A DNA stretch of 39,707 nucleotides from Piscirickettsiaceae bacterium (GTDB taxonomy: Bacteria > Pseudomonadota > Gammaproteobacteria > Nitrosococcales > Methylophagaceae), in the NCBI GenBank assembly GCA_024685995.1, contig JAIBDY010000019.1:1-39707 (forward strand), read 5' to 3'. The notes beneath the pieces were generated by a model that saw only the letters and a program-made list of their open reading frames with translations, ran no database searches and had not been told where the DNA came from. This document shows positions 1 to 11,455 of the stretch, in pieces. Numbering within the stretch: the first letter of the stretch is position 1; each line of letters begins with the position of its first letter. The translations under genes were made by a program, and so were the position numbers.

Positions 1-50
1 GTATCTCGGGTAAGACGACTGACAAAACGCGTGCTATTATTATCTTGCAT
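1..50 (-). CDS. glgC: Glucose-1-phosphate adenylyltransferase, N-terminal fragment (cut by window edge)
   Basis: Only the first 16 complete codons are in the window, reading leftward off the edge. The start ATG occupies 48-50 and is preceded by a good ribosome binding site, GGAG seven bases upstream. The peptide begins MQDNNSTRFVSRLTRD, which resembles the N-terminus of bacterial ADP-glucose pyrophosphorylases just before their nucleotide-binding loop. The enzyme makes ADP-glucose for glycogen synthesis. It lies divergent to glgB across a 95-base intergenic stretch (51-145), which must hold both promoters. The call rests on a short peptide plus context, so it is moderately confident. Confidence 0.6.
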   Translation of the reverse strand, partial: MQDNNSTRFVSRLTRD

Positions 51-145
51 CAAGCTTCTCCATGCGGTGAATTATAGAAACTGCCTATTAGACTGCCACA
101 GCACTTCGGTTTCATCAAAAAAATATTATTTGGGATTTCAACACT

Positions 146-2323
146 ATGATTTTAGAAAAAAAATTATCTGACGACTTAGTTAAAATCATAGAAGCGCGTC
201 ACCATGACCCGTTTTCAATTCTTGGCCATCATGCCAAAAATGATCAATCAACCGTCACGGTCTTTTTACCAGACACAAAATCAGCGTCGCTTAATGAGTG
301 TTTGCCGTTAAGTCGACTCGCAGGCACCGATCTATTTCAATGGACAGGGCCTACCACTGCATTGACTACGCCTTATGTCATCCATCGCACTAATAGTGAC
401 GATGTGTCATGGTCACATTATGATGCTTATGCGTTTTTACCTCAGATACCCGATTTTGATTTACACCTCTTTTCTGAGGGTAAGCATTGGCATGCTTATC
501 GGGTATTTGGTGCGCATGAACATCAAGTCGATGGTATCGAAGGTGTTTTATTTTCTACTTGGGCGCCTAGCGCGGAACGGATTAGTGTCATTGGCGACTT
601 CAATCATTGGGACGGCCGTTGCCATCCTATGCGCGTCCGCGGAGACAATGGCATCTGGGAATTATTTATTCCTGGACTCAACGCGGGCGAACTTTATAAA
701 TTTGAAATTCGTAACCGCGATGATGGTTCATTGCACACTAAAATGGATCCTTACGGCCAACAAACAGAATTACGGCCCAGCACCGCCTCCGTTGTCTCCG
801 CTAAATCAAAACATGAATGGCAAGACGAACCTTGGATGTCGACACGAGAAGAGAGCGACTGGTTACACCGTCCGCATTCTGTTTATGAAGTGCATTTAGG
901 CTCATGGAAACGTAATGCTGAAGGCCTGTTTCTCAACTATACCGAAATGGCCGGCCAACTCGTCCCTTATGTGAAAGAAATGGGCTTCACTCATATCGAA
1001 TTATTACCGATTACTGAGCACCCCTTAGATGCCTCATGGGGGTATCAAACTACCGGCTACTTTGCGCCAACGAGTCGTTTTGGCTCTCCAGATCAACTAC
1101 GTTACCTGATCGATCAATGTCATCAACACGATATTGGCGTGATTTTAGATTGGGTACCCGGCCACTTTCCCAAAGATAGCCACGGTCTTGCGCGATTTGA
1201 CGGCAGTGCACTCTATGAACATGCCGATCCAAGGCAAGGGGAGCATCAAGACTGGGGCACTTTGATTTTTAATTATGGTCGCAAAGAAGTGACCAACTTT
1301 TTGTTGTCTAGCGCGATGTATTGGTTGGAAGAGTTCCATATCGATGGCCTACGTGTCGATGCCGTCGCCTCTATGCTCTATCTGGATTATTCTAGAGACG
1401 AAGGAGAATGGGTGCCAAACCAACATGGTGGTCGCGAAAATTTAGAAGTCATTGCCTTCCTACAACATCTCAATACGGTTCTACATCAGGCTCATCCAGG
1501 TTGTCTGATTACTGCCGAAGAATCGACCTCCTATCCAATGGTGTCTCGCCCTGCTCATCTCGGTGGTCTCGGTTTTTCAATGAAATGGAATATGGGCTGG
1601 ATGCACGATATTTTGCAATATATGCAACAAGATGCCATCCATCGTCGTTATCATCATGACTCATTGACTTTCGGCTTGTTGTACGCTTTTACGGAGAATT
1701 TTGTTTTGCCTTTTTCTCATGATGAGGTTGTTCATGGCAAAGGCTCTATGTTAAACAAAATGCCTGGAGATGAATGGCAACGGTTTGCTAACTTAAGACT
1801 GCTCTATACTTTTATGTTCACCTATCCGGGCAAGAAACTATTGTTCATGGGTTCGGAATTTGGCCAAGGTACTGAGTGGAACCATGAGCGTTCGCTGGAT
1901 TGGTATATCTTGCAATATCCATTACATCAAGGCGTGAAAACACTGGTTTCTGATCTGAATGCGCTCTACACTCAAACCCCAGCATTATATCGTCATGAAT
2001 TCGACCCACATGGCTTCGAATGGTTGGATTGTAGCGATAGAGAACAATCGGTCCTCAGCTATATCCGTAAAGATGGTGACGACTATATCATTGCGATTTT
2101 TAACTTCACACCCATTCCGAGAGAAAACTATCGCATTGGTATGCCTGAACTTGCAAAATACCAAGTGCTACTCAGTTCAGATTCACAATTTTACGGTGGT
2201 AGTAATGTTGATAATAACGCCACCATAGAAGCCGAATCGATTCCGTGGTCGGACAGACCTTATTCCTTATCGGTCAACTTACCACCCTTATCTGGATTGG
2301 TTCTACAAAAAGCAGCGCTTTAA
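146..2323 (+). CDS. glgB: 1,4-alpha-glucan branching enzyme
   Basis: This cytoplasmic enzyme introduces alpha-1,6 branches into glycogen. The 725 residues match the usual length of about 730. The N-terminal half holds the CBM48 beta-sandwich ([10 protein letters not shown] near residue 150). The GH13 domain follows with all conserved regions: DWVPGHF (region I), GLRVDAVAS with nucleophile Asp405, TAEES with acid/base Glu458, and FSHDEV with Asp526. These three residue numbers coincide with the Escherichia coli enzyme. The ribosome binding site is weak (GGGA about 12 bases upstream). It is divergent from glgC and convergent with pgi, which fits storage of glucose phosphate. Nothing looks damaged. 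Confidence 0.97.
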   Translation: MILEKKLSDDLVKIIEARHHDPFSILGHHAKNDQSTVTVFLPDTKSASLNECLPLSRLAGTDLFQWTGPTTALTTPYVIHRTNSDDVSWSHYDAYAFLPQIPDFDLHLFSEGKHWHAYRVFGAHEHQVDGIEGVLFSTWAPSAERISVIGDFNHWDGRCHPMRVRGDNGIWELFIPGLNAGELYKFEIRNRDDGSLHTKMDPYGQQTELRPSTASVVSAKSKHEWQDEPWMSTREESDWLHRPHSVYEVHLGSWKRNAEGLFLNYTEMAGQLVPYVKEMGFTHIELLPITEHPLDASWGYQTTGYFAPTSRFGSPDQLRYLIDQCHQHDIGVILDWVPGHFPKDSHGLARFDGSALYEHADPRQGEHQDWGTLIFNYGRKEVTNFLLSSAMYWLEEFHIDGLRVDAVASMLYLDYSRDEGEWVPNQHGGRENLEVIAFLQHLNTVLHQAHPGCLITAEESTSYPMVSRPAHLGGLGFSMKWNMGWMHDILQYMQQDAIHRRYHHDSLTFGLLYAFTENFVLPFSHDEVVHGKGSMLNKMPGDEWQRFANLRLLYTFMFTYPGKKLLFMGSEFGQGTEWNHERSLDWYILQYPLHQGVKTLVSDLNALYTQTPALYRHEFDPHGFEWLDCSDREQSVLSYIRKDGDDYIIAIFNFTPIPRENYRIGMPELAKYQVLLSSDSQFYGGSNVDNNATIEAESIPWSDRPYSLSVNLPPLSGLVLQKAAL

Positions 2324-2339
2324 CGTCGCAGTTATGATA

Positions 2340-2376
2340 CCTTGACGCTAGCCTTCCATCAAGGCTAGCGTCAAGG
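2340..2376. terminator. Perfect 16-bp hairpin between convergent glgB and pgi
   Basis: An exact inverted repeat has arms at 2340-2355 and 2361-2376 with a five-base loop. It sits between the convergent stops of glgB and pgi. Neither side has a long T-run, so it may act as a bidirectional transcription end or an RNA-stabilising hairpin rather than a classic intrinsic terminator. Confidence 0.65.
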
Positions 2377-2382
2377 CTTATC

Positions 2383-4023
2383 CTAGTGTTTTGTCAATTG
2401 TCTAATCAACTTTATCAAACTGGTTGTCGAACTATCATGCGCTGAGATAGCAGCGTCTTTTTGTAATTCAGGTACGATCGCTTTAGCCAATTGCTTGCCT
2501 AACTCAACACCCCATTGATCGAATGAATTGATATTCCAAATCACACCTTGAACAAAGATTTTATGTTCATACAATGCCACCAATTGGCCCAACATTTCCG
2601 GCGTCAGTTTTGGGAATAGCAAGGTATTACTAGGGCGGTTACCCGGGAAGATCTTATGGGGTAATAAGGCATCTAAAACCTCACCTTTATAGCCTTCGTT
2701 AATCAATTCAACGCGTACTTCCTCTGCTGTCTTACCTTTCATCAAAGCTTCTGACTGTGCTAAGCCATTGGCCAATAAAATAGACTGATGATCTACCTTG
2801 GGATAATGGCTATTAACGGGCAAGACAAAATCAACGGGAATTAACTGTGTTCCTTGATGAATTAATTGGAAGTAGGCATGTTGACCATTAGTCCCAGGTG
2901 TCCCCCAAATAACCGGTCCTGTTTTATAACCGATGCGGTGTCCTTGTCTATTGGTCACTTTACCATTACTTTCCATATCTAATTGTTGCATATGACTTGG
3001 AAAGCGCGCTAAAGAATGGTCGTAGGGCACAATCGCGTGGGTCTGTGCTCCGTAAAAATTGATATACCAAATGCCTAATAATCCCATAATCACAGGCATA
3101 TTATCTTCGAATGGTTGTTGTCTGAAATGATTATCCATTTCATGACCACCATCCAAGAGGCGTTCAAAATTATCCATGCCAACATATAAGGCAATCGGTA
3201 AGCCAATCGCACTCCAAAGCGAATAACGACCACCGACCCAATCCCAAATCTCAAACATATTTTTGGTGTCGATACCAAACGCCGCCACGGCTTCGGCATT
3301 GGTCGAAACGGCAACAAAATGCTTGGCAACTTGTTCTTGAGTCGCTGACTGTAAAAACCAAGCTCTGGCAGACTGTGCATTAGTCAATGTTTCTTGGGTT
3401 GTAAACGTTTTTGAAGCAACAACAAATAATGTTGTCTCTGGGTTTAATTGTTCTAGAGTCGTGCTCAGATCCGTACCATCGACATTCGACACAAAATGAA
3501 CACTCATCCCGTCGATACCATAAGGCTCTAATGCATCGCAAATCATCGCGGGGCCTAAATCTGAGCCTCCGATACCGATATTCACAATATCGGTAATCCG
3601 CTTACCCGTGTAACCTAACCATTCACCACTATGCACTCGAACACAAAAATGCTTCATTTGCGCCAATACCGCATTAATCCCTGGCATAATATCTTCGCCA
3701 TCGACCATAATCGGCGTATTGCTACGATTACGTAATGCAATATGGGAGACAGCCCGCCCTTCGGTAGTGTTGATCGCCTCCCCTGAGAACATTCGTTCTA
3801 TCCAACTTGATAAATCTAATGATGTTGCTAAGGCAATTAATTTTTCTACCGTTTCCTTTGTAATCCGGTTCTTAGAGTAATCCAAAAGCAAATCACCGCT
3901 GCTTAATGAAAAACGTTCAAAACGGCCTGAGTCTAAAGCGAATTCATCACGCATTGAAACAAATTTAATATCCGAATAATGACGGTCTAAAGATTGCCAT
4001 TCAGGTGTATTCAAAGGGGTCAT
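2383..4023 (-). CDS. pgi: Glucose-6-phosphate isomerase
   Basis: This cytoplasmic enzyme interconverts glucose 6-phosphate and fructose 6-phosphate. The 546-residue protein is full length. The signature [16 protein letters not shown] lies near residue 202 and the second family signature near 480-500. The predicted catalytic Glu351, His382 and Lys510 each sit four residues before their E. coli counterparts (355, 386, 514). It is the last gene of the ndk-to-pgi leftward run, 16 bases after hisS, and ends at the hairpin shared with glgB. Its place beside glycogen genes is metabolically sensible. Confidence 0.97.
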   Translation of the reverse strand: MTPLNTPEWQSLDRHYSDIKFVSMRDEFALDSGRFERFSLSSGDLLLDYSKNRITKETVEKLIALATSLDLSSWIERMFSGEAINTTEGRAVSHIALRNRSNTPIMVDGEDIMPGINAVLAQMKHFCVRVHSGEWLGYTGKRITDIVNIGIGGSDLGPAMICDALEPYGIDGMSVHFVSNVDGTDLSTTLEQLNPETTLFVVASKTFTTQETLTNAQSARAWFLQSATQEQVAKHFVAVSTNAEAVAAFGIDTKNMFEIWDWVGGRYSLWSAIGLPIALYVGMDNFERLLDGGHEMDNHFRQQPFEDNMPVIMGLLGIWYINFYGAQTHAIVPYDHSLARFPSHMQQLDMESNGKVTNRQGHRIGYKTGPVIWGTPGTNGQHAYFQLIHQGTQLIPVDFVLPVNSHYPKVDHQSILLANGLAQSEALMKGKTAEEVRVELINEGYKGEVLDALLPHKIFPGNRPSNTLLFPKLTPEMLGQLVALYEHKIFVQGVIWNINSFDQWGVELGKQLAKAIVPELQKDAAISAHDSSTTSLIKLIRQLTKH

Positions 4024-4039
4024 ATTTTTCTTCTATATT

Positions 4040-5296
4040 TTAAGATTGTAAATAAGTAGCTAGGGCATCCCAAGAAATGGTTTCTTGTTCACCTGTGGCC
4101 ATAGTTTTCACGCCGATGACTTGTTGACTGATTTCATCTTCACCCAAAATCAGGCTCCAGCGGGCGCCACTTCGGTTAGCATGTTTAAATTGGCTTTTAA
4201 AGCTACCACCCCCACAGTGACTAATCAACTTCAAGTCGGGGATTTGATCGCGTAATCGTTCAGCCAGTAATAATGCTTGTTTAGCAGCATTGTCACCAAC
4301 GGCGACAATATAGGCATCGATTTTCTCAATTGTCGGCAAAGCGTCCATCGCTTCTAATAAAGCGATTAAGCGTTCAAGCCCAATGGCAAAACCAATCGCT
4401 GTCGCTCCCTTACCACCCAATTGGCTTACTAAGCCATCGTAGCGCCCGCCTGCACAAACAGTGCCTTGAGATCCAAGGTGATCGGTTACCCATTCAAAAA
4501 CCGTCTTGCCATAGTAGTCCAAACCGCGAACTAAGCGCGGGTTGATTTCATATTCTAGGCCCACCGCATCTAATGCGGTACACAGCGCGGTAAACTCTTG
4601 TTTTGACGCTTCATCCAAGTGGTCCAGTAACTTCGGTGCACCGTGGTTCAACGCTTGCATGTCTGGATTTTTACTATCCAGAATTCGCAAGGGATTGCTG
4701 TGTAATCGGCGCTGACTATCTTCGTCTAATTGCGTTTGGTTTGCCTCAAAATAGGCAATCAATTTCTCCCTATATGCTAAGCGAGCTTCCGTTGAACCCA
4801 ATGAGTTGATTTGTAAGGTCAGTCCAGTTAGGCCCAATTGTTTCCATAATCGCGCGGTCATTAAAATCATTTCGGCGTCAATATCTGGCCCATCGAACCC
4901 ATAAGCTTCAACCCCGATTTGATGGAATTGGCGATAACGACCTTTTTGTGGTCGTTCATGACGAAACATGGGCCCCATATACCATAGCCGTTGCGTTTGA
5001 TTCAGCAGACCATTTTGCATCGCCGCGCGGACACAACCTGCCGTCCCTTCGGGGCGCAGCGTTAGGCTATCGCCATTACGATCATCAAAACTGTACATTT
5101 CTTTTTCAACGATGTCGGTGACTTCACCAATCGACCGACAGAATAAAGCCGTTTTCTCAACAATGGGAAAGCGAATTTCTTGGTAGCCATAACTGGTGAG
5201 TATTTTTTCTAGCGTTGCCTCAACAGCTTGCCAATAGGGAGTTGTGTCCGGGAGAATATCGTTCATCCCCCGAACAGAACGGATAGTATCTGCCAC
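4040..5296 (-). CDS. hisS: Histidyl-tRNA synthetase
   Basis: This class II aminoacyl-tRNA synthetase charges tRNA-His. The 418 residues are typical. Visible motifs are motif 2 ([16 protein letters not shown], near residue 112), the histidine-binding [15 protein letters not shown] (near 257), GGRYDGL and motif 3 ([11 protein letters not shown]). The C-terminal anticodon-binding domain follows. The start codon is GTG, two bases after the ispG stop (TAA TC GTG), so translation is probably coupled. Its substrate tRNA-His gene is elsewhere in the window, at about 19990. Confidence 0.97.
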   Translation of the reverse strand: MADTIRSVRGMNDILPDTTPYWQAVEATLEKILTSYGYQEIRFPIVEKTALFCRSIGEVTDIVEKEMYSFDDRNGDSLTLRPEGTAGCVRAAMQNGLLNQTQRLWYMGPMFRHERPQKGRYRQFHQIGVEAYGFDGPDIDAEMILMTARLWKQLGLTGLTLQINSLGSTEARLAYREKLIAYFEANQTQLDEDSQRRLHSNPLRILDSKNPDMQALNHGAPKLLDHLDEASKQEFTALCTALDAVGLEYEINPRLVRGLDYYGKTVFEWVTDHLGSQGTVCAGGRYDGLVSQLGGKGATAIGFAIGLERLIALLEAMDALPTIEKIDAYIVAVGDNAAKQALLLAERLRDQIPDLKLISHCGGGSFKSQFKHANRSGARWSLILGEDEISQQVIGVKTMATGEQETISWDALATYLQS

Positions 5297-5298
5297 GA

Positions 5299-6426
5299 TT
5301 AACTGATGTCCTTTATAGGTATAACTTTATCTGAGTGAGTATTCTGCTGTTGGCGAGCGATACGCCGTCTTATTTCTTTCTCTAATTCATCAACTAAATG
5401 GCTATTCTCGACTTTATGGTTCGGTTTACCATCTACATAGAGTAAATTCGGTGTACCGCCAGTGAGCCCTATCGCAGCTTCCTTCGCTTCGCCAGGCCCA
5501 TTAACGACACAACCAATAACCGCCACATCCATCGGTTCTGTAATGTCTTCTAAGCGTGCTTCTAAAGCATTGACTGTCGAGATCACATCAAATTGTTGGC
5601 GCGAGCAAGAGGGGCAGGCAATCAAGTTAATGCCTTTATTACGAATACGTAGACTTTTTAGAATATCGAAGCCAACACGAATTTCTTCAACAGGATCTGC
5701 CGCCAAAGACACGCGAATCGTATCACCAATCCCTTCTGCCAATAACATCCCCAGTCCGATCGCAGATTTGACTGCTCCAGAGCGTAGTCCACCAGCTTCG
5801 GTAATACCCAAATGCAAAGGCTGTTCTATTTGGTCGGCTAACTTTCGGTACGCGTGCACGGTCATAAAGACATCAGATGCCTTCAGACTGACTTTAAAAT
5901 CAGGGAAATTTAAACGATCTAAAATATCAATATGGCGCATCGCAGATTCCACTAACGCAGCGGGCGTTGGCTCACCATATTTCTTTTGTAAATCTTTTTC
6001 TAGTGAACCCGCATTAACGCCAATTCGAATAGGAATACCGTGATCTCTTGCGCTCTCTATCACAGCCCTGACCCGATCTTCTCGGCCAATATTCCCCGGA
6101 TTAATGCGTAAACAATCAACACCAAGCTCGGCAACGCGCAACGCAATTTTATAATCAAAATGGATATCAGCTATCAAGGGTAAATTAGCTTGCAGCTTGA
6201 TTTTTCCAAACGCTTCAGCCGCTTCCATTGTCGGGACAGAGACCCTAACCAAGTCGGCACCCGCTTTTTCTAAAGCTGATATCTGTGCGACGGTCGCAGC
6301 CACGTCACACGTTTCCGTATTGGTCATACTTTGAACAGCAATTGGCGCATCACCGCCAATGGCGACATTACCTACCATGATTTGGCGTGATTGCCTTCGT
6401 ACAATATTATGTTCTGGTGTTGCCAC
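5299..6426 (-). CDS. ispG: 4-hydroxy-3-methylbut-2-enyl diphosphate synthase (flavodoxin)
   Basis: IspG is the iron-sulfur enzyme of the MEP isoprenoid pathway that converts methylerythritol cyclodiphosphate to HMBPP. The 375 residues match the family. The N-terminal barrel contains [11 protein letters not shown], and the 4Fe-4S ligands lie in CPSC and [10 protein letters not shown] in the C-terminal part. The start is GTG: no ATG is available before an upstream in-frame stop, and AAGTGGA eight bases upstream can serve as the ribosome binding site. Many gammaproteobacteria have rodZ between pilF and ispG; here only 62 noncoding bases separate them. Confidence 0.96.
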   Translation of the reverse strand: MATPEHNIVRRQSRQIMVGNVAIGGDAPIAVQSMTNTETCDVAATVAQISALEKAGADLVRVSVPTMEAAEAFGKIKLQANLPLIADIHFDYKIALRVAELGVDCLRINPGNIGREDRVRAVIESARDHGIPIRIGVNAGSLEKDLQKKYGEPTPAALVESAMRHIDILDRLNFPDFKVSLKASDVFMTVHAYRKLADQIEQPLHLGITEAGGLRSGAVKSAIGLGMLLAEGIGDTIRVSLAADPVEEIRVGFDILKSLRIRNKGINLIACPSCSRQQFDVISTVNALEARLEDITEPMDVAVIGCVVNGPGEAKEAAIGLTGGTPNLLYVDGKPNHKVENSHLVDELEKEIRRRIARQQQNTHSDKVIPIKDIS

Positions 6427-6488
6427 TAACCATGTCCACTTACGTTTATATTCATCATTTTATTACTAACCCCTCGTTTAAGCCAAAA

Positions 6489-7247
6489 TTAGTAAAAACC
6501 ATCTCGTACTTGTTTTGCCTGTTCAGAATCTGGAAACTGGCCACGCAGCAACACACTGTAGCTGGCAACGGCATCTTGATCTTCTAATTTGTTTTCCGTT
6601 TTAATGGCAACCAATAAGGCTTCTGGTGTCCATGCTGTGGCATCACGATACCGTTCGATGAACGCTCTTGAACCAAAATAATCGCTTTGCTCATAACGAA
6701 TTTCTGCCATCGCTAGCAGCGCCTTCTCAAGCTTCGAATCGAGTTGTAATGCTCGGCTCAGATATTGCTCGGCCAACGCAACATTCGGAATTCTACTGGC
6801 ACATAAGCCTGCGTTTTCATAAGCTTGTGCAGGATTTCGGTATAGCGGATTATCTAACGCAGCTAAAAACCGTTTTTCTGCTTCTTGATAACGACCTTGC
6901 TGACATAAGAAGGCCCCATAATTATTTTGGGCTTCTGAGTATTTGGGCGCACGGTTGACAGCTTGTTTATAATGTTTTTCCGCTTTATCCAACTCGCCTA
7001 AATGCTGGTAGAGTATTGCAATCGTATTATGCGCACTGGTTAAACTGGGATCCTGTTGCAAAGCCTTATCGAGTTTTTCTAATGCTACGTTATAATCGCC
7101 GCGTTGCAAATAATTCAAGCCCAAGCGCATATTTAACTCAGCGGCCTTTTGATTCGGCTTAACATAACTCGACTTTGTACCAGCACTATTTTGGCAACCA
7201 CTAAGCCAGAAACAAGCTATTAATATCAGTACATAAAACTTATTCAT
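6489..7247 (-). CDS. pilF: Type IV pilus biogenesis/stability lipoprotein, TPR family
   Basis: PilF (also called PilW) is an outer-membrane lipoprotein that helps the PilQ secretin assemble. The 252-residue protein has a lipoprotein signal with lipobox LSGC and acylation site Cys18. Several tetratricopeptide repeats follow: [21 protein letters not shown] near 40, then units near 73, 107 and 145. The start overlaps the rlmN stop by eight bases, so the two are translationally linked. Gene order rlmN-pilF-ispG supports the name. It fits with pilS and pilR elsewhere in the window. Confidence 0.93.
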   Translation of the reverse strand: MNKFYVLILIACFWLSGCQNSAGTKSSYVKPNQKAAELNMRLGLNYLQRGDYNVALEKLDKALQQDPSLTSAHNTIAILYQHLGELDKAEKHYKQAVNRAPKYSEAQNNYGAFLCQQGRYQEAEKRFLAALDNPLYRNPAQAYENAGLCASRIPNVALAEQYLSRALQLDSKLEKALLAMAEIRYEQSDYFGSRAFIERYRDATAWTPEALLVAIKTENKLEDQDAVASYSVLLRGQFPDSEQAKQVRDGFY

Positions 7248-8337
7248 GTGACAGAACCTCTAGTTCTTTAAGACGCTGAGTTCGACGTGTTTTATCTTGT
7301 ACTTCTCCGGCAAGTTGTCCACAGGCCGCCACAATATCATCCCCTCGCGTTTTACGAACCGTGGCGACATAACCACCATCTAGTAATTGCTGTTTAAAGC
7401 GAGAAATCACTTTCTTTGATGAACAAGTATAACTGGTGCCCGGGAAAGGATTAAAGGGTATTAAATTAATCTTAGTCGGTAAGTCTTTTAATATCCGCAT
7501 CAAATCTTTTGCATCTTGCTCTGAATCATTAATTCCAGCCAATAAGACATATTCGATCGTTATATGGCGTCGTTGATGACCCTCGACATAACGTTTACAC
7601 GCAGCTAACAATTCAGCAATCGGGTATTTCTTATTCAGCGGTATAATTTCATCTCGCAATTTATCATTGGCAGCATGTAACGACACCGCTAGGCTGACGT
7701 GGCAATCTTGGCGTAACTTATCGATCATTGGCACCATACCCGAGGTGCTCAATGTCACTCTGCGCCATGAAATACCGTAGGCGAGGTCATCTCGCATCAG
7801 ATTCATTGCCACCACGACATTATTGTAGTTGGCTAAAGGCTCGCCCATGCCCATCATGACCACATTTGTCACCACACGGTGCCCTTTCGGATCTTTACCT
7901 AAATATTCATTGGCCAACCAAAGTTGACCGATAATTTCGCTCGCCTCTAAATTACGGTTAAAGCCTTGTGCGCCCGTTGAACAAAAGGTGCAGGCTAATG
8001 CGCAACCCACTTGTGAAGAGATACACAGCGTGCCTCGACCACCTTCAGGGATATAAACGGCTTCGATCGCATTGCCACAAGACAAACGCATAATCCATTT
8101 GCGCGTACCATCAACAGAAATATATTCATGTAGTACTTCTGGTAAATTCAAAGTCGCTTTTTCGGACAATGTTTGGCGCAAAGATTTGCTAAGGTTGGTC
8201 ATCTCATCAAAGTTCACGACTCTGTATTGATGAATCCATTGTAACAACTGACGCGCACGGAAAGGCTTTTCACCAATATCGGTAAAAAAACCTTCCAGAC
8301 CCGCGAGGTCTAACCCTAATAGGTTTGTACGTGTCAT
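7240..8337 (-). CDS. rlmN: Dual-specificity 23S rRNA/tRNA adenine-C2 methyltransferase, radical SAM
   Basis: RlmN methylates C2 of A2503 in 23S rRNA and A37 in certain tRNAs. The 365 residues hold the radical SAM cluster motif CX3CX2C at Cys112, Cys116 and Cys119 ([12 protein letters not shown]). Cys339 in [10 protein letters not shown] is the likely methyl-carrying cysteine. GEPL (in [10 protein letters not shown]) and the SAM-binding segments are intact. It is second in the operon, 12 bases after ndk. It is the only radical SAM methylase in the window and is a housekeeping enzyme, not a peptide maturase. Confidence 0.97.
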   Translation of the reverse strand: MTRTNLLGLDLAGLEGFFTDIGEKPFRARQLLQWIHQYRVVNFDEMTNLSKSLRQTLSEKATLNLPEVLHEYISVDGTRKWIMRLSCGNAIEAVYIPEGGRGTLCISSQVGCALACTFCSTGAQGFNRNLEASEIIGQLWLANEYLGKDPKGHRVVTNVVMMGMGEPLANYNNVVVAMNLMRDDLAYGISWRRVTLSTSGMVPMIDKLRQDCHVSLAVSLHAANDKLRDEIIPLNKKYPIAELLAACKRYVEGHQRRHITIEYVLLAGINDSEQDAKDLMRILKDLPTKINLIPFNPFPGTSYTCSSKKVISRFKQQLLDGGYVATVRKTRGDDIVAACGQLAGEVQDKTRRTQRLKELEVLSHE

Positions 8338-8349
8338 TTATTTAGTACC

Positions 8350-8781
8350 TTAGCGTGTACGTGCGCAAAGTTGTTCTTCGGTAAAGAAGTATGCAATTTC
8401 GCGGGCTGCGCTTTCAGTTGAATCAGAGCCATGTACAGCATTTTCATCGATGCTTTGCGCAAAATCAGCACGAATCGTACCCGCGTCAGCATCGGCAGGG
8501 TTTGTTGCGCCCATTAAATCACGGTTTTTAAGCACCGCGCCTTCGCCTTCTAACACTTGTACCATGACGGGACCCGACGTCATGAAGCTCACCAATGCGC
8601 CAAAAAATGGGCGTTCTTTATGTTCTGCGTAAAAGCCTTCTGCTTGTTCTTGGCTTAGGTGAAGCATTCTTGCGGCTACAATTTTCAAACCCGCTTTTTC
8701 AAAACGCGTATAAATATCACCAATTACGTTTTTTGCTACTGCGTCGGGTTTAATAATAGAAATTGTACGTTCAATCGCCAT
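8350..8781 (-). CDS. ndk: Nucleoside diphosphate kinase
   Basis: This enzyme transfers the gamma-phosphate of ATP to nucleoside diphosphates through a phosphohistidine. The 143-residue protein is complete. The active-site segment NAVHGSDS carries His117, the same number as in E. coli. The start ATG at 8779-8781 has an AAGGA site about seven bases upstream. It opens the leftward operon ndk-rlmN-pilF-ispG-hisS-pgi, so the operon promoter should lie in the 133-base divergent region 8782-8914 shared with nadK. Confidence 0.98.
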   Translation of the reverse strand: MAIERTISIIKPDAVAKNVIGDIYTRFEKAGLKIVAARMLHLSQEQAEGFYAEHKERPFFGALVSFMTSGPVMVQVLEGEGAVLKNRDLMGATNPADADAGTIRADFAQSIDENAVHGSDSTESAAREIAYFFTEEQLCARTR

Positions 8782-8914
8782 GGTTGTTCCTTATCGATAA
8801 AGTTATTAAAAATTTTATTATTTTAGCATTTTATGGCTGTCATGATAGAACTATTGGGATAGAATTATGTTGAACACTCATTCCAGTTCCATTCATATAG
8901 GTCATTGACTCACT

Positions 8915-9784
8915 ATGCATCACCCTTTTACACGTATTGGTCTCTTTATTCGTAAAGATGACCCTATTCTTGAAAATGCTGTTGTGCAAGTTTGTCAGTT
9001 TTTAAAAACGCAGTCTTTGTCTGTGGTCATCAACGAGCCGCTAAACTTTTTACCCGACCTTGATGTGGTGTCGATGTCTGACTTTCCACAACAATGCGAC
9101 TTAACTATTGCCATCGGCGGCGACGGCACACTACTCTCAGCATCACGCGCCCTAGCGGGTAGCGATCTACCTTTAGTTGGCATTAATGTCGGCCGCCTTG
9201 GCTTTTTGGCTGATGTCACCTTGGATAATTTAGAAAATCAATTATCACGCATCTTGGCCGGTGAGTATCGTGAAGATATCCGGTTTTTAATGCAAGCGAG
9301 TATTAATCAATCTGACACGCCCATCGGCTTGGCCATGAATGACGTGGTTATCCATGCTTATCAAAGCTTGCATATGATCGAATTCGAGACCTATATAGAT
9401 GGACGCTTCCTTAATAGTCAACGGGCTGACGGTATTTTAGTCGCGACACCAACAGGGTCAACCGCGTATGCCATGTCTGCTGGGGGCCCTATCCTCGATG
9501 TCGACTTGGATGCCCTCGTGTTGGCATCTGTCTGCCCGCATACTTTGAGTAACCGCCCGCTGGTCATTGCGGCCGATAGTGTGATTGATATCACCTTGAG
9601 CGACAATACCGAAACGAACTGTATGGCCACTTGTGATGGTCGCCAAGGGCACATTATTCAACCCGGAGACACGATTCGTATCCAGCGTGCACCGAATACT
9701 GTAAAACTGCTACATTTGGAAGATCATGACCATTATTCAATCCTACGCGCTAAACTCGAATGGGGCCGTAAACTGACATGCTAA
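8915..9784 (+). CDS. nadK: NAD kinase
   Basis: NadK phosphorylates NAD to NADP with ATP or polyphosphate in the cytoplasm. The 289 residues are typical. The GGDGT motif lies at residues 68-72, and the second conserved motif reads NDVVIH, where NE is the more common form. The PTGSTAYAMSAGGP segment is present near 180. A promoter-like TAGAAT at 8860-8865, with CTGTCA 17 bases upstream, lies in the divergent region. Its stop overlaps the recN start by seven bases, a common gammaproteobacterial pairing. Confidence 0.97.
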   Translation: MHHPFTRIGLFIRKDDPILENAVVQVCQFLKTQSLSVVINEPLNFLPDLDVVSMSDFPQQCDLTIAIGGDGTLLSASRALAGSDLPLVGINVGRLGFLADVTLDNLENQLSRILAGEYREDIRFLMQASINQSDTPIGLAMNDVVIHAYQSLHMIEFETYIDGRFLNSQRADGILVATPTGSTAYAMSAGGPILDVDLDALVLASVCPHTLSNRPLVIAADSVIDITLSDNTETNCMATCDGRQGHIIQPGDTIRIQRAPNTVKLLHLEDHDHYSILRAKLEWGRKLTC

Positions 9785-11451
9785 CGCATTTAAGTGTTCG
9801 CCATCTTGCTGTTGTCGATGACCTTGCTCTTACGTTTAGCCAAGGTATGACTTCGCTAACGGGAGAAACAGGCGCGGGCAAATCTATCTTAGTCGATGCT
9901 TTAGGGTTGGTTTTAGGCGATCGCGCTGATTCGAAAATGATACGCCATGGTTGTGATCGGGCTGAAATTGAGGCCAGTTTTGATATTCATCGTAACCCTA
10001 AATTGCAAAAATGGTTAATCGAACAAGAATTAGATGATCAAGGACAGTGTCATTTGCGGAGAACGATCTCACGAGAAGGCCCTTCTCGTGGATATATTAA
10101 TGGTCGAACTGTCCCTTTGAGCCAATTACGGTTTATCAGTGAAAATAGCATTGATATTCACGGTCAACACGCCCATCAATCCTTGATACGCAGTGAAACC
10201 CAACGCCTACTTGTCGATACTGTGGCTAAAACCAAGCCTCTGCTTGATGAACTCTCTAACGCTTACCAAAGTTGGCAAACGACTAAACAAGCTATCGCAG
10301 AACAAGAGCGTCAATCCCAGCAACATATTGCTCATCTTGCGCTATTGCAATATCAAGTCAATGAGTTAGCACCGCTCGATTTGACCGAAAGCAGCGTGAA
10401 TGAACTTATTAGCACACAAAAAAAATTGGCGCATGCGTCACAGCTGATGACAACAGCACAATCCAGCTTACATTTGCTGTATGAGCAAGAGCAAGGCGCT
10501 GCCTATAGCCTCGTGACGCAAGCCTTAGCAGATATAGATGCCCTTTCAACGATAGAACCTAAATTTGCTAACCTTGTCGAAGCGCTCAATTCAAGTGCAT
10601 TACAGCTTGATGAGGCCGCCAATGAATTGCGACATTACCTTGATAGTAGTGAGCTAGATCCTAGCCTACTCGAGGAGGTAGAAAGCCAATTGTCGACGTT
10701 ACATAGCATTGCACGCAAACATCATGTAGAAGTTGAGGCCTTGCCCGCGCATTATTTCTCGCTATGTACACAACTCGACGAGCTCAACGCGCTTGAGCAT
10801 CAACATAGCCAACTGCAACAGCAGTTAAGTGAACGAGAAAAACATTGTCGAGAACTATGCCTTAAAATTAGTCTACAGCGCCAACGCGCCGCAGGGCCAC
10901 TGGCAAAGAAGATTACAACTACCATCCAGCAGCTCGCCATTCCTGGCGGTCGGATTGAGATTATCGTCAAACCAATGGCCAATAACCATTTCAATGATAC
11001 TGGGGCCGATCAGATCCAATTACTGGTAAGCACAAACCCTGGTCAAGCTGTCGGCGAATTGGGTAAGGTCGCTTCTGGTGGTGAGTTAGCTCGTATTAGT
11101 CTCGCTATCCAAGTTGTCACCGCAGGGACACGTAGTGTTCCTACTTTGGTCTTCGATGAGGTTGATGTCGGCATTGGCGGTGGTATCGCCGAAATCGTAG
11201 GCCGCCACCTTCGTCAATTAGCCAGTACGCAACAAGTTATTTGTATTACACACCTTCCCCAAGTCGCGGCACAAGCACACCGTCAGCTTCAAGTTCGCAA
11301 GAAACAACTCAAAAACACCACACATATTGAATTGATAGAATTAGATCAAGCCGAACGGATTGAAGAAATTGCGCGAATGCTGGGCGGTATTACCATTACA
11401 GACAAAACCCGCTCGCATGCCCAGGAAATGTTAGAACAAACGCCTAGTTAG
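9778..11451 (+). CDS. recN: DNA repair protein RecN (SMC-like ATPase)
   Basis: RecN is an SMC-family ATPase used in double-strand-break repair. The 557 residues show Walker A GETGAGKS at 29-36, a long glutamine-rich coiled-coil middle (about 160-370), the signature ASGGELARISLA near 435 and Walker B LVFDEVDVGIGGG. The ATG is embedded in the end of nadK (ATGCTAA). It ends four bases before the convergent fur stop. Length and motifs show an intact gene. No LexA box is obvious upstream, because the start lies inside nadK. Confidence 0.96.
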   Translation: MLTHLSVRHLAVVDDLALTFSQGMTSLTGETGAGKSILVDALGLVLGDRADSKMIRHGCDRAEIEASFDIHRNPKLQKWLIEQELDDQGQCHLRRTISREGPSRGYINGRTVPLSQLRFISENSIDIHGQHAHQSLIRSETQRLLVDTVAKTKPLLDELSNAYQSWQTTKQAIAEQERQSQQHIAHLALLQYQVNELAPLDLTESSVNELISTQKKLAHASQLMTTAQSSLHLLYEQEQGAAYSLVTQALADIDALSTIEPKFANLVEALNSSALQLDEAANELRHYLDSSELDPSLLEEVESQLSTLHSIARKHHVEVEALPAHYFSLCTQLDELNALEHQHSQLQQQLSEREKHCRELCLKISLQRQRAAGPLAKKITTTIQQLAIPGGRIEIIVKPMANNHFNDTGADQIQLLVSTNPGQAVGELGKVASGGELARISLAIQVVTAGTRSVPTLVFDEVDVGIGGGIAEIVGRHLRQLASTQQVICITHLPQVAAQAHRQLQVRKKQLKNTTHIELIELDQAERIEEIARMLGGITITDKTRSHAQEMLEQTPS

Positions 11452-11455
11452 TTAC

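Noticed and set aside
375-899. 174-codon open frame inside glgB in another frame
   Set aside because: It lies entirely within the conserved branching-enzyme gene, has no ribosome binding site or domain, and is best read as a frame shadow.
5462-6043. 193-codon open frame opposite ispG
   Set aside because: It is fully antisense to a conserved gene, has no recognisable domain, and its composition is that of a mirrored coding sequence.
7240-8337. rlmN as a radical SAM maturase for the WYEAN protein
   Set aside because: It has all RlmN hallmarks, including the distal methyl-carrier Cys339, and lies in a conserved housekeeping operon 5 kb away.
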